Shown here piece after piece: positions 50,271 to 58,884 of a stretch of 64,000 bases of DNA (positions are counted from its first letter, which is position 1; each line of letters opens with the position of its first letter). The stretch is taken from NCBI GenBank assembly GCA_029203105.1, contig CP119318.1, forward strand, positions 4,664,501-4,728,500. The letters run 5' to 3'. The position numbers and the translations under genes were made by a program. The notes under the pieces are model-generated. The model was not told where the DNA came from. It did no database searches and saw only the letters and a list, made by a program, of their open reading frames with translations. This DNA comes from Candidatus Kaistia colombiensis. Lineage in GTDB: Bacteria > Pseudomonadota > Alphaproteobacteria > Rhizobiales > Kaistiaceae.

Positions 50271-51203
50271 ATGTTGGTTGAAGCCACCCCGGCGCCCGAC
50301 GGCGTCATCACGTCCAAGGGCTGCTATGTCGACCTCGATATCGAGCGCTACCACGGCCAGTGCACCGACGGCCCGAGCATTAGCTCGAGCGGCCTGCGGA
50401 CCATCTTCATCGACAGCCCGGCGCACTACTGGGTCGGCTCGCATCTGAACCCGGACCGGGTCGACGAGCCGCAGAGCGAGGCGCTGATCCTCGGCCGTGC
50501 CGCTCATCACCTGCTGCTCGGCGAGAAGGAATTCGGCCGGCTGTTCGTGGTCCGGCCCGACAAGTTCGATTCCTGGCGGAGCAACGAGGCCAAGGCGTGG
50601 AAGGCCGAGCAGGAAGAAGCCGGCATGACCGTGCTGCTTCCCGGCCAGATCGAGACCATCCGGGGGATGCGCGCTTCTCTCCAGGCTCACCCGCTGATCG
50701 CCGGCGGCATCCTGGACGGCGCGATCGAGCACAGCCTGCTCTGGCAGGACGAAGAGACTGGGATCTGGCTGAAGGCCCGACCCGACGCGATCCCGACCGC
50801 CTCGGGTGATTTTGCCGATCTGAAGACCGCCGCGAGCGTGGCGCCGGAGGATCTGTCCCGCGCTGTCTCCGACCGTCGGCTCGACATGCAGGCGGCGCTC
50901 GTGAAGTGGGGCGCCAAGGCCGTCCTCGGCATCGACATGAACGATTTCGCGCTCGTCTTCGTCGAGAAAGCACCGCCGCACTGCGTCGAGGTCCGCGTCA
51001 TCCGCCCGGATGACATCGCCGAGGCCGAAGGCGACCTGCGCGCCGCGCTCCGCCTGTTCGCCAAGTGCCTGAAGACGAAAACCTGGCCGGGCCCGGGCGG
51101 CTCGCTTTCCGACCTCGCCCCCATCGGCCTTTCCGACTTCGCCCGCCGCCGCGCCGCCGACCGCCGCGCCTTCATTCAGCAGGAGTTGGTCCATGCAGCG
51201 TAG
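50271..51203 (+). CDS. RecE-like exonuclease (PD-(D/E)XK, DUF3799 type)
   Basis: 310 residues. ISSSGLRTIFIDSPAHYWVG and LILGRAAHHLLLGEKEF are the entry motifs. The catalytic core includes WLKARPDAIPTASGDFADLK with the D...D/E-x-K pattern, and SDRRLDMQAALVKWGAKAVL follows. These nucleases chew 5' ends to give single strands for the partner annealing protein, encoded two genes downstream. Confidence 0.85.
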   Translation: MLVEATPAPDGVITSKGCYVDLDIERYHGQCTDGPSISSSGLRTIFIDSPAHYWVGSHLNPDRVDEPQSEALILGRAAHHLLLGEKEFGRLFVVRPDKFDSWRSNEAKAWKAEQEEAGMTVLLPGQIETIRGMRASLQAHPLIAGGILDGAIEHSLLWQDEETGIWLKARPDAIPTASGDFADLKTAASVAPEDLSRAVSDRRLDMQAALVKWGAKAVLGIDMNDFALVFVEKAPPHCVEVRVIRPDDIAEAEGDLRAALRLFAKCLKTKTWPGPGGSLSDLAPIGLSDFARRRAADRRAFIQQELVHAA

Positions 51204-51630
51204 CAGCCCCGGAACGCCCGTAGCCGAGCGCATTAGGCAGAACGTCGAGGTAGACCCCTCGACCGGCTGTTGGAACTGGACCAAGCACATCAAGCCTGAC
51301 GGCTATGGGCGGCTCTCTATCGACGGTCGAATGCCCACCGCACACCGGGCGTCCTATGAGGACGCTCACGGGAAGGTGCCTCCGGGTCTGGATGTCGATC
51401 ATCTGTGCCGCAATCGCCGTTGCGTGAACCCCGCGCACCTCGAAGCGGTCGATCGCCGCGAGAACGTCCTGAGAGGCATCAGTTTCGCGGCGGTGAATGC
51501 CGCCAAGACGCACTGCGTCAGAGGCCACCCCTTCAACGAAGCCAACACCGGACATCGAGGCAACGCACGCGTTTGCCGACGCTGCTCAGTGATCCACAGC
51601 CTCGCCTATCGCAAGAGGAAATCAGCATGA
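51193..51630 (+). CDS. HNH endonuclease, homing-type
   Basis: 145 residues. The NUMOD/HNH pattern is CWNWTKHIKPDGYGRLSIDG, then GLDVDHLCRNRRCVNPAHLE (His-His/Asn core) and a C-terminal zinc-like CVRGHPFNEANTGHRGNAR...CRRC. It lies between the exonuclease and RecT genes, with small overlaps on both sides. Free-standing HNH genes often invade phage operons. Confidence 0.9.
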   Translation: MQRSSPGTPVAERIRQNVEVDPSTGCWNWTKHIKPDGYGRLSIDGRMPTAHRASYEDAHGKVPPGLDVDHLCRNRRCVNPAHLEAVDRRENVLRGISFAAVNAAKTHCVRGHPFNEANTGHRGNARVCRRCSVIHSLAYRKRKSA

Positions 51631-52625
51631 GCAACGTCGCCACGCTTCCAAAGCGCTCCCTCGTCGATTCCATGGCCGCCAAGTACGACATGGAGCCGAC
51701 CGCCTTCGTCAACGCCATCAAGGCCACGGTGATCAAGGGCGAGTGCTCCAACGAGCAGTTCGCAGCCTTCCTGATGGTCGCCAAGGAATACGACCTCAAT
51801 CCGCTGACGAAGGAGATCTATGCCTTCCCGGATCGCGGCGGCATCACGCCGATCGTCTCGATCGACGGCTGGATGAACCTGATCAACTCGCATCCGCAGT
51901 TCGACGGCATGGAGTTCACCGACACCACCGGCGAGGACGGCAAGCTGTATTCGGTCGAGTGCCGCATGTTTCGCAAGGACCGCGCGCGCCCCGTCTCCGT
52001 CATCGAATACATGAGCGAGTGCTCTCGCCCGACCGAGCCGTGGAAGAAGTGGCCGAACCGGATGCTGCGCCACAAGTCGGCGATCCAGTGTGCCCGCTAC
52101 GCCTTCGGCTTCTCCGGCATCATCGAGCCCGACGAATACGAGCGCATGGTCGACGTCAGTCCGCGCCCGTCGATGGCCGACCGCCTCCCCGGTGCGCGCC
52201 AAGCCGATAGCGGCTTCTCGTCGGCCAACGTTGAGGCTGAGATCGCCACCGCGACCGTTTCCGAGGCGACCGATCCGGCGCCGGCGGAAACGACCATCGA
52301 ACATCAGTCCGAATCCGCCGAGCTTTCCCTGGTGCCCCCTGAAGGCTCGGCAGACGCGGAAGAGGGGCCGGCCCAATCCCCCCGGGTCGGCCTCTCTTCC
52401 GACGATCGCGAACTGCTGCGGCTCTATGCCGACGAGCTCAACGGCGAGCGCGCCGACTATGCCATCGAAGAAGTCCGCACCCGGTTCTGGAAGGGCAAGG
52501 GGCTCGAGAAGGGCTCGGCCCTGGCTACCGCCGCTGGCGCCATCACCGACGCGCACCGCAAGCGCGTGACTGGCGATATCTCCATCGACGAATGCGCTCA
52601 GCGCTGCCGGGAGGCCACCCGATGA
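51627..52625 (+). CDS. RecT/Bet-type single-strand annealing protein
   Basis: 332 residues from the ATG at 51627. Redβ/RecT-family core: MEPTAFVNAIKATVIKGECS, FAAFLMVAKEYDLNPLTKEI, YAFPDRGGITPIVSIDGWMN, and NRMLRHKSAIQCARYAFGFS. The C-terminal third is acidic and low-complexity followed by a helical tail. It anneals complementary strands in phage recombination with the RecE-like nuclease. Confidence 0.92.
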   Translation: MSNVATLPKRSLVDSMAAKYDMEPTAFVNAIKATVIKGECSNEQFAAFLMVAKEYDLNPLTKEIYAFPDRGGITPIVSIDGWMNLINSHPQFDGMEFTDTTGEDGKLYSVECRMFRKDRARPVSVIEYMSECSRPTEPWKKWPNRMLRHKSAIQCARYAFGFSGIIEPDEYERMVDVSPRPSMADRLPGARQADSGFSSANVEAEIATATVSEATDPAPAETTIEHQSESAELSLVPPEGSADAEEGPAQSPRVGLSSDDRELLRLYADELNGERADYAIEEVRTRFWKGKGLEKGSALATAAGAITDAHRKRVTGDISIDECAQRCREATR

Positions 52626-53092
52626 CCGCCTTCAAGATCGAACGGCCCGACACGGCCTTCGCCAACGCGCCGGCGAGCGGCCCAAAGCGGAAGCGCGTTA
52701 CTGACGAAGCGCACCTGCGCTGGATCCGGACCCTGCCCTGCGTGATCAGCGGCAAGCGGCCCGTCGATGCGGCGCACATCCGGTTCGCCGATCCGTCCTA
52801 CGGAAAACGCGAGACCGGGAAAGCCGAGAAGTCCAGCGACCGCTGGGCACTACCGCTTTTCCCCGCTCTGCACCGCGAGCAGCACGACGGCAACGAGCGC
52901 CTGTTCTGGGCCAAGTACGGGATCGATCCGTGCAGGGTCGCGGCCGCGCTCTATGGCGTCTCCGGCGACGACGAGCAGGCCGAGATCATCATTCGCACGG
53001 CTCAGGAAACGGCTCGCCAGATGGTGTCCACCCCCTACGCCTCCGAGCGCCTCACTCCCCGCAGCCAGGGGCTGGAGGTGGGGCGTGGGTGA
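52622..53092 (+). CDS. DUF968/Ref-like HNH nuclease
   Basis: 156 residues. LRWIRTLPCVISGKRPVDAA precedes AHIRFADPSYGKRET, KSSDRWALPLFPALHREQHD and ERLFWAKYGIDPCRVAAAL, the DUF968 (recombination-associated HNH-like) layout. Such proteins are RecA-dependent or single-strand nucleases. Its place after RecT fits a recombination role. Confidence 0.75.
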   Translation: MTAFKIERPDTAFANAPASGPKRKRVTDEAHLRWIRTLPCVISGKRPVDAAHIRFADPSYGKRETGKAEKSSDRWALPLFPALHREQHDGNERLFWAKYGIDPCRVAAALYGVSGDDEQAEIIIRTAQETARQMVSTPYASERLTPRSQGLEVGRG

Positions 53093-53738
53093 CCGTCAGA
53101 TCCTGTTCTCCGGGCCGATGGTGCGCGCGCTGCTCGCCGGCACGAAGACTCAGACGCGGCGGGTGATCAAGCCGCGCCGGTATTGCAGCCTGTTCGACGG
53201 AACATGGAGCGACAGCTACGTGCTAGACCCCGGCAACGCCGAATGGCGCGATCAGGAGGTTTCCTATCACGTTGGCGATCGGCTCTGGGTTCGTGAGGCT
53301 TGGCGAACGCAGGACTACGATGACCATTTCCGCCCGTCTCTTCTGGCCGCAGACAACACGCGTTGGCGCTATGAGGCCGATGGAGAGCTGAGCGATCCGG
53401 ATCCGGTCGCACCCTTTGGCAAGCTACGCCCCGGCATGTTCATGCCCCGTTGGGCCTCCCGGCTGACGCTCACCGTGACCGATGTCCGCGTCGAGCGGCT
53501 ACAGGACATCAGTGTTGAGGATGCGCGGGCCGAAGGGTGCCCGTTCACACATGATGGCCGGCAGTATGACCCGCCGCCTCCAGAGGTCGACAGTTGGCAG
53601 GGATATGGCCGGGCGAGCTTCTGCCTGCTTTGGTCTCAGATCAACGGCCCCGGCTCTTGGGACGAGAATCCTTGGGTCGCGGCCTACACATTCACCGTCG
53701 CCAAGCACAACATCGACAGCCCCACAGGTGAAGCATGA
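53085..53738 (+). CDS. Phage ASCH-like protein
   Basis: 217 residues from a GTG at 53085 (in-frame; about 8 bases overlap the previous gene). QILFSGPMVRALLAGTKTQT RRVIKP is the well-conserved phage motif often called morphogenetic or ASCH-like. HVGDRLWVREAW and WASRLTLTVTDVRVERLQDI follow. Many such proteins are RNA-binding-like; function unknown. Confidence 0.75.
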   Translation: MGDRQILFSGPMVRALLAGTKTQTRRVIKPRRYCSLFDGTWSDSYVLDPGNAEWRDQEVSYHVGDRLWVREAWRTQDYDDHFRPSLLAADNTRWRYEADGELSDPDPVAPFGKLRPGMFMPRWASRLTLTVTDVRVERLQDISVEDARAEGCPFTHDGRQYDPPPPEVDSWQGYGRASFCLLWSQINGPGSWDENPWVAAYTFTVAKHNIDSPTGEA

Positions 53739-54229
53739 GCCCGGCAGAGGACGGCGGGGCGGTGGAGGGGCTGGTCAGGAATTTGTGGGGCGGCTGTGTC
53801 ACCCGCGAGAAGCGGTGGCCCGGAGATACGTTCTCTGACTTGGGAAGCGGCTGCATAGACGAAAGCGCCACCGACCAGATCATGGCCCGAGCCGCTGATC
53901 AAATCATCTCCGACGCCGCCGAGATCACCCGCCTGCGTGCGGAGGTCGAGCAGTTGAGCAAGCCGGAATGGGGCACAACCCCGACCATCGCGGATGTTGC
54001 GGCCGCGAACTACCGGGCGAAGGATCTTCAACGAAAGCTCGATGCCGCATTGGCGGAGGTCGAGCGGAAGGATGCGGCGCTGGAGCCGTTCGCGCGACAC
54101 CTGAATGAGATGAAATTCGACCTGGATTACGAGGGGAACGAGCTTCCCGACGACCAGGCGGTCGGGTGGGTCTACGTGACCAATGGCGACTTCCGTCGCG
54201 CCCGCGCAGCCCTGAGCCCCGCAGAATGA
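53735..54229 (+). CDS. Coiled-coil phage protein
   Basis: 164 residues. The centre (ITRLRAEVEQLSKPEWGTTP, then KDLQRKLDAALAEVERKDAA) is coiled coil. N-terminal WGGCVTREKRWPGDTF. No family recognised. Overlaps both neighbours (ATGA). Confidence 0.5.
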   Translation: MSPAEDGGAVEGLVRNLWGGCVTREKRWPGDTFSDLGSGCIDESATDQIMARAADQIISDAAEITRLRAEVEQLSKPEWGTTPTIADVAAANYRAKDLQRKLDAALAEVERKDAALEPFARHLNEMKFDLDYEGNELPDDQAVGWVYVTNGDFRRARAALSPAE

Positions 54230-54444
54230 GCGCGAAGCTGGTTTGCTGGATCTATCTCGTCGCCGCGCTCGTCACCTACGGGCATGCGGTCTCCGCTCCA
54301 GGATGCCCGACATTCCCCATGCGCACACCCGACACGGGATGCGAGGTGACGCGGGGCCTCGTTTCCGGCGCTGCATGGCCGCTCTACTGGACAGGATGGC
54401 TGTTCACCGCCGGCCGCGCCGCCCTCGAACAGGAGGGGACGTGA
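54226..54444 (+). CDS. Small exported or membrane protein
   Basis: 72 residues. The first 23 (MSAKLVCWIYLVAALVTYGH) act as a signal or membrane helix, with two Cys in the exposed part and a second hydrophobic stretch (SGAAWPLYWTGWLFTAG). Unknown function. Confidence 0.5.
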   Translation: MSAKLVCWIYLVAALVTYGHAVSAPGCPTFPMRTPDTGCEVTRGLVSGAAWPLYWTGWLFTAGRAALEQEGT

Positions 54445-54445
54445 G

Positions 54446-55123
54446 ATGGACGCTGTCGTTCCAGCCGCACGCCGCCGCGCGTCATCCTCCGAGCAGGAGA
54501 TCCGCGATGCGCTCGTCGACTTCCTTCACCGCGAATTGCCGAAGGCCCGCGTCATCCATGAGCTGGCCACCGGTGGCTGTCGGGCGGATGTCGCCGCCGT
54601 CGAGCCCGAGCGGTTGATGCTGTTTGAGATCAAGTCGGCGAAAGACACACTCGACCGCCTGTCGGCCCAGATGAAAGAGTTCCAGGCGGTCGGGCATCAC
54701 GCCTTCGTCGTCCCCCACGAAAAGTGGTTTGACCGAACGCCGTATGACAACGGTGCGGCTCGCTTCGTCTGGCCACGCGACGAATACCGCTATGACGTCT
54801 GGGCATACCCAGAGGACGCCGGGTCTAGCAGCGTGACGCCGTACATGTACCGCTGGCGATTGCCGAAGCCGACGCTTTCGCAGCCACATTCTCGCAATCT
54901 GCTCTTCCTTCTCTGGAAAGATGAACTGCTGGCTGAGTGCGCCGAGCATCAGATCAAGGTCAACTCGCGCACGCGAAACCCCGACCTGGTGGATCTGCTC
55001 GCATACCGCCTGACCGGCCAGCAGATCGCCCGCGCTGTCTGCCGGCAGTTGCGCGGCCGCCCAATCCTTGAAGCCGATCCGCCAATCCTCACCCCGGAGC
55101 CCAATCATGACGACCGCAATTGA
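54446..55123 (+). CDS. PD-(D/E)XK-type nuclease, restriction-like
   Basis: 225 residues. SEQEIRDALVDFLHRELPKA, then ELATGGCRADVAAVEPERLM and LFEIKSAKDTLDRLSAQMKE give the D...E-x-K catalytic pattern of endonuclease-fold enzymes close to sce7726-type phage proteins. Possible role in phage DNA processing or attack on competitors. Confidence 0.7.
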   Translation: MDAVVPAARRRASSSEQEIRDALVDFLHRELPKARVIHELATGGCRADVAAVEPERLMLFEIKSAKDTLDRLSAQMKEFQAVGHHAFVVPHEKWFDRTPYDNGAARFVWPRDEYRYDVWAYPEDAGSSSVTPYMYRWRLPKPTLSQPHSRNLLFLLWKDELLAECAEHQIKVNSRTRNPDLVDLLAYRLTGQQIARAVCRQLRGRPILEADPPILTPEPNHDDRN

Positions 55124-56147
55124 GCCGAGCGCCGACGAAATCGATCGGGAGGGGCTGGTGGATAGACTATCTGCCCGCGTTATCAAATGGCGGCTTAACT
55201 CCGACAAGGCCCGCATTTCGGTTCCACTTGGTGAAATTAGGGCTTTGTTCGACGCATGGGACGAAGCCCGCGCCGCGATCCTCGCCATGGACCGCCGCGC
55301 CGAGGTGGTGGAACAGAAGTTCTATCACTCTGGATGGCCCATGGTGCAGCTGCTGGAAGCTCGCCACGGCGGCATGGTGATAGACGAGGGCGAGGCATGG
55401 TTCTACAGCCACACCTCCAAGGACGGTTTTGGCGGCGAGTATGACTTGCTGTACCGCCGCACCTCCCCGCCCGCGCCAGCCGTGACGCCCCAACTATCCG
55501 GAAATCCCGGAGAGTTGCCGGACCAAATTGTTGAGCCCAACAAAATGGTCGAGCCCGCGCCAGCCGTGGCGGTGCCGGAGAACTGGAAACTCGTCCCGGT
55601 CGAGCCGACCGAAGCTATGGCTATTGCTGGGTGCGAGCAGGACGACCCTCTTGGTGGGCTCGTCGACTGGCGCGGCGGCAATACGACCACCCGAGAAGTA
55701 GTGTCCGGGGTCTACCGTGCCATGCTTGCCGCCGCGCCCGAGCCTCCCGCCACCCGGAGCGGAGAGCCGACGGCGATCAAGGGTATCGACAGTCAGGTGC
55801 TCGTGGCGGCCCGGACGCTCGACGACGACCAGAAGCGCAACCCAAATTGGCTGTGGTACGCCGACGATGCCAGGGATGTCAGCTTCGGCCGGTGGCATTG
55901 CTACCCGCTACAGGCCCCGTACATCAGGGCCGACCTCATCCCCGCCACCCGCCCCGAAGCCGAGATCCGCAATGAGGGGATCGAGCTGGCGGCGAAGTGG
56001 CACGATAACGAGGCAGACCAGATCAGGGCAATGACGAGCCTCATGTGCGAGGACGACCACAAGCTCGCGATGGACAAGGCTGAGGCCCGCCACCGCCTAA
56101 GCGCCACCGCCATCCGCGCGCTGAAGGAGCCCGGGCATGACCGATAA
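55107..56147 (+). CDS. Early phage protein of unknown function
   Basis: 346 residues from the ATG at 55107. A helical N-terminus (LFDAWDEARAAILAMDRRAE) is followed by repeated Pro/Ala linkers. The sequence WKLVPVEPTEAMAIAGCEQD and the C-terminal EARHRLSATAIRALKEPGHD are typical of mosaic rhizobial phage proteins. Function unknown. Confidence 0.5.
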   Translation: MTTAIEPSADEIDREGLVDRLSARVIKWRLNSDKARISVPLGEIRALFDAWDEARAAILAMDRRAEVVEQKFYHSGWPMVQLLEARHGGMVIDEGEAWFYSHTSKDGFGGEYDLLYRRTSPPAPAVTPQLSGNPGELPDQIVEPNKMVEPAPAVAVPENWKLVPVEPTEAMAIAGCEQDDPLGGLVDWRGGNTTTREVVSGVYRAMLAAAPEPPATRSGEPTAIKGIDSQVLVAARTLDDDQKRNPNWLWYADDARDVSFGRWHCYPLQAPYIRADLIPATRPEAEIRNEGIELAAKWHDNEADQIRAMTSLMCEDDHKLAMDKAEARHRLSATAIRALKEPGHDR

Positions 56148-56400
56148 GCCGTTCGCATCCCTGAAAGCCGGACCTTCCTACGAATTCTCCGCGAACAGAC
56201 AACCGAAGTGCCCGCATTGCGGGTCGGAGTATGTCATCGAGGATCATGATGCGTGGCAGCTTTACGATGAAAACGACACGCATGATGTCGATTGCGGGCA
56301 TTGCGGCCGTGAATTCCAAGTCACAAGCCGCGCGTCGTGGACGTTCTCCACCGATGAGCAAGACGCCCTCGATGACGAAGAGCCCGGCCATGAGCACTGA
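56137..56400 (+). CDS. Small zinc-ribbon protein
   Basis: 87 residues. KCPHCGSEYVIEDHD and DCGHCGREFQVTS give two CxxC pairs of a zinc ribbon. The C-terminus is acidic (TDEQDALDDEEPGHEH). Likely nucleic-acid or protein binding. Confidence 0.6.
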   Translation: MTDKPFASLKAGPSYEFSANRQPKCPHCGSEYVIEDHDAWQLYDENDTHDVDCGHCGREFQVTSRASWTFSTDEQDALDDEEPGHEH

Positions 56401-56641
56401 AGCTTGGGAGAGGGCCGTGGAGGCCGGGGCGACTGTTCTGACTACCTACCAAGACCCAATGGAAGCGTTGGACATGCATGGCATTCGAGAGAAGGCCGAC
56501 CATATTCTCCGCGCCGCCTTCCCGATCCTGGCGGAGGAGTTCATGGCCGCATTGAATGAGGATTTTGACCCGGAATATCCCGAGTATTCCAAGCGCCTCA
56601 TCCGCGCCCGCATCGAGCAGATGAAGGAGATCACGGAATGA
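56390..56641 (+). CDS. Early phage protein of unknown function
   Basis: 83 residues from the ATG at 56390 (MSTEAWERAVEAGATVLTTY). Mostly helical and acidic. Overlaps its neighbours by a few bases. Confidence 0.45.
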   Translation: MSTEAWERAVEAGATVLTTYQDPMEALDMHGIREKADHILRAAFPILAEEFMAALNEDFDPEYPEYSKRLIRARIEQMKEITE

Positions 56642-56892
56642 GCGGGTCTTGGTACGACAGTGCGTGGGATCAAATCGACGCCGTGCATGCGACGCTGGCG
56701 CCTGACATCCCATTTGATCAGAGGCGCAAGGCCATCAGCGACGCCTACCCGTGGGGCGAGAGACGCATGCACCCCTACAAGATGTGGCTGAAGGCGCAGA
56801 AGCGCTATCTGGCGCGGTACGACCCACGTCCGGCTGGCCCGCTTGCGCCCCTCCCCGCCCCTCCGGCTGCGGCACAGGGGGATGAGGGATGA
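56638..56892 (+). CDS. Early phage protein of unknown function
   Basis: 84 residues. DSAWDQIDAVHATLAPDIPF, then KAISDAYPWGERRMHPYKMW followed by KAQKRYLARYDPR, is a pattern seen in rhizobial phage proteins. Pro-rich C-terminus. Confidence 0.55.
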   Translation: MSGSWYDSAWDQIDAVHATLAPDIPFDQRRKAISDAYPWGERRMHPYKMWLKAQKRYLARYDPRPAGPLAPLPAPPAAAQGDEG

Positions 56893-57335
56893 GCACCTCC
56901 GAATTTGAAGGCCTGCTCGTTCAGGTCAGAGCGGCTCGCGGGCCGAGCTATGCACTGGAAGAAACCATTGCACGGCTGCTTCAGCCTGTAGCTGACCCCA
57001 GGCTGGCCGCCTTCGTGAGCGGCGGCGACTACCCTGGCAACTATACCAGCAAAATCGATGAGGCCACATCGCTGCTGAACCACGTCTTGCCCGGTTGGTG
57101 GTGGACCTGCGGCCTCTGCGCACTCACTGGCCACGCCAGCATCGGGCCGGACTACAATTGGCCGGAGCGCGAGCGCCTAGTCCAAGAGTGGCCGCCGGAG
57201 ATCTATGACCACGGCCAATTCAACGCCGACCTGCCGCCCGGCGATGGCACCCACCGCGTCTGCTATGCGCTCCTCGACTGCATGTTGCAGGCGCTGATCG
57301 CCAAGGCCGCCGGCATTCCAGTGCAGGAGGGATGA
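56889..57335 (+). CDS. Early phage protein of unknown function
   Basis: 148 residues. The segment LNHVLPGWWWTCGLCALTGH ASIGPDYNWPE, followed by a short DGTHRVCYALLDCMLQALI, recurs in phages of Rhizobiales. No function known. Confidence 0.55.
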   Translation: MSTSEFEGLLVQVRAARGPSYALEETIARLLQPVADPRLAAFVSGGDYPGNYTSKIDEATSLLNHVLPGWWWTCGLCALTGHASIGPDYNWPERERLVQEWPPEIYDHGQFNADLPPGDGTHRVCYALLDCMLQALIAKAAGIPVQEG

Positions 57336-57604
57336 TGGCAGGACTGCGAAAGACCCTCGACAGGCCCGCACGCCGCCTGCTGACAGCGATGGAGGCCGCC
57401 GCGTATTGCGGGGCACCGTCTATCGTCAAATGGCGCTCTTCGTGCTCGGTGCGCGGCGTGGCGGTCTACGACGGCCGCGATGGCACGCGCTATGACGTTG
57501 CCGACCTTGACCAGTGGATCGAGCGCATGAAAGGCTCGCTTCCCTCAAAGGAAGATTGGCTGGCGAGGCTTGGCAATGACGGTGATCCGATTGAAGGGGG
57601 TTAA
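57332..57604 (+). CDS. Excisionase-like helix-turn-helix protein
   Basis: 90 residues. RRLLTAMEAAAYCGAPSIVK followed by YDGRDGTRYDVADLDQWIER is the pattern of MerR/Xis-like winged helix excisionases. Its location directly before the integrase supports the call. Two ATG codons start the frame. Confidence 0.65.
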   Translation: MMAGLRKTLDRPARRLLTAMEAAAYCGAPSIVKWRSSCSVRGVAVYDGRDGTRYDVADLDQWIERMKGSLPSKEDWLARLGNDGDPIEGG

Positions 57605-58661
57605 GCACTACCGTCATCCGGTGAGCCGCATCGACTACTACTATCACCGCAAGAGCGGCACGCGCCTTCTAGCGGCGCCAGGAACGGCCGAGTTCCTGGA
57701 GGAGTACAAGCGGGCGGAGGACGGGCTAGAGCCGGCTCTGGAACCGCGCAAGGGCACGCTGGGCCAGTTGATGAAGGCCTACCGTGCCAGCCACTATTTC
57801 ACCGACCTCAGGTCGCGGACCCGCGCCGACTACGACAAGGTGATCAACTTCCTCTCTGATATGGACGGGCTGCCTCTCACCGATATCGACGGCCCGTTTG
57901 TCGTCAGGATGCGCGACAAGATTTACGCGAAGCGCAAACGCAGGTTCGCCAACTACTGCCTGGCCGTGCTGTCGATCATGCTGGAATACGGCGTTGAACG
58001 AGGCGACGTGAAGGTAAATGCGGTCAAGGGCGTCAAGAAGGTCCGCAAGCGTGCCGACGCGCCGAAGGTCAACAGGGCATGGACACTCGAAGAGCGCGAG
58101 GCTGTCATGGCCGCGGCGCCCCCGCAGCTTCTCCTGCCGACGGCGATCAGCCGCTGGACCGGGCTGCGCCAGGGCGACATCCTGAAGATGCCGCGCACCG
58201 TCTATGACGGGGCGTCCATCAGATTGGTCACGAGTAAGGCAGGGATTGCGGTATCGATCCCCGTCGCCGCGCCACTCAAGGCCATCATCGACGCGACTCT
58301 GGCAGCCGCAGGTGAAAGCGACAAGCCCACGACCATTACGCTGTGCGCCAACTCGCGCGGCAAGCCATGGACTGAATCAGGCTTCCGGGCGAGCTTCTTC
58401 AAGATGATTGGGGAGTTGGAAGCTTCCGGCCGCGTCGACGAAGGGCTGACTTTTCACGGCCTCAGGCACTCCGTGGCGACCGAGCTTCGCGAGGCAGGGT
58501 TCGACACCCGGACTATCGCCGACATGCTTGGGCAGAAAACGACGTCGATGGCCGAACACTATTCCAGCGATGCAGACCTCTCAGCGAAGCTGAAAGGCGT
58601 GGTTCGGAAACTGGAAAAGAGGAACGCCCGGCGAACAAAAGTGTCTACAAACGGCGGATAA
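57576..58661 (+). CDS. Tyrosine-type phage integrase
   Basis: 361 residues from the ATG at 57576. The catalytic domain has Arg198 (WTGLRQGDILKM), the H-x-x-R box His294/Arg297 (TFHGLRHSVATEL) and Tyr329 (TTSMAEHYS). An N-terminal SAM-like core-binding domain covers about residues 60-160. It ends 66 bases before the 3' end of a tRNA-Met gene, the probable attachment site. It overlaps the excisionase-like gene by 29 bases. Confidence 0.93.
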   Translation: MTVIRLKGVKHYRHPVSRIDYYYHRKSGTRLLAAPGTAEFLEEYKRAEDGLEPALEPRKGTLGQLMKAYRASHYFTDLRSRTRADYDKVINFLSDMDGLPLTDIDGPFVVRMRDKIYAKRKRRFANYCLAVLSIMLEYGVERGDVKVNAVKGVKKVRKRADAPKVNRAWTLEEREAVMAAAPPQLLLPTAISRWTGLRQGDILKMPRTVYDGASIRLVTSKAGIAVSIPVAAPLKAIIDATLAAAGESDKPTTITLCANSRGKPWTESGFRASFFKMIGELEASGRVDEGLTFHGLRHSVATELREAGFDTRTIADMLGQKTTSMAEHYSSDADLSAKLKGVVRKLEKRNARRTKVSTNGG

Positions 58662-58672
58662 AAGTGTCTACA
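58637..58672. repeat. Pair of 13-bp direct repeats at the integrase end
   Basis: AAAAGTGTCTACA occurs at 58,637-58,649 and 58,660-58,672, 23 bp apart, the first inside the last codons of the integrase. They may be arm-type sites for integrase binding beside the attachment site. Confidence 0.5.
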
Positions 58673-58727
58673 CGCCGGAGGCCCGCACAGGCCCTCTGCA
58701 AAAATCCAACAAAATCAATAAGTTGGA

Positions 58728-58804
58728 TGGTAGCGGAGGAGGGACTTGAACCCCCGACACGCGGATTATGATTCCGCTGCTCTAACCAGCTGAGCTACTC
58801 CGCC
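58728..58804 (-). tRNA. tRNA-Met (anticodon CAT); probable attachment site
   Basis: A 77-nt gene ending in CCA. Acceptor stem GGCGGAG / CTCCGCT (with one G-T), D-arm, anticodon arm GCGGA-ATCATAA-TCCGC and T-arm GGGGGTTCAAGTCCCTC. It has the features of the elongator methionine tRNA of Alphaproteobacteria (or tRNA-Ile2, which also has CAT before modification). Its 3' end faces the integrase, so the phage core sequence probably lies in its 3' half. Confidence 0.92.
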
Positions 58805-58884
58805 CCAGGACCGGCGCTTGGCGCCGGCTAGGAATGGCCCGCTTATAGGGAGCACGGCCGAGGGCGTCAAGCTTCGACAGCGCT

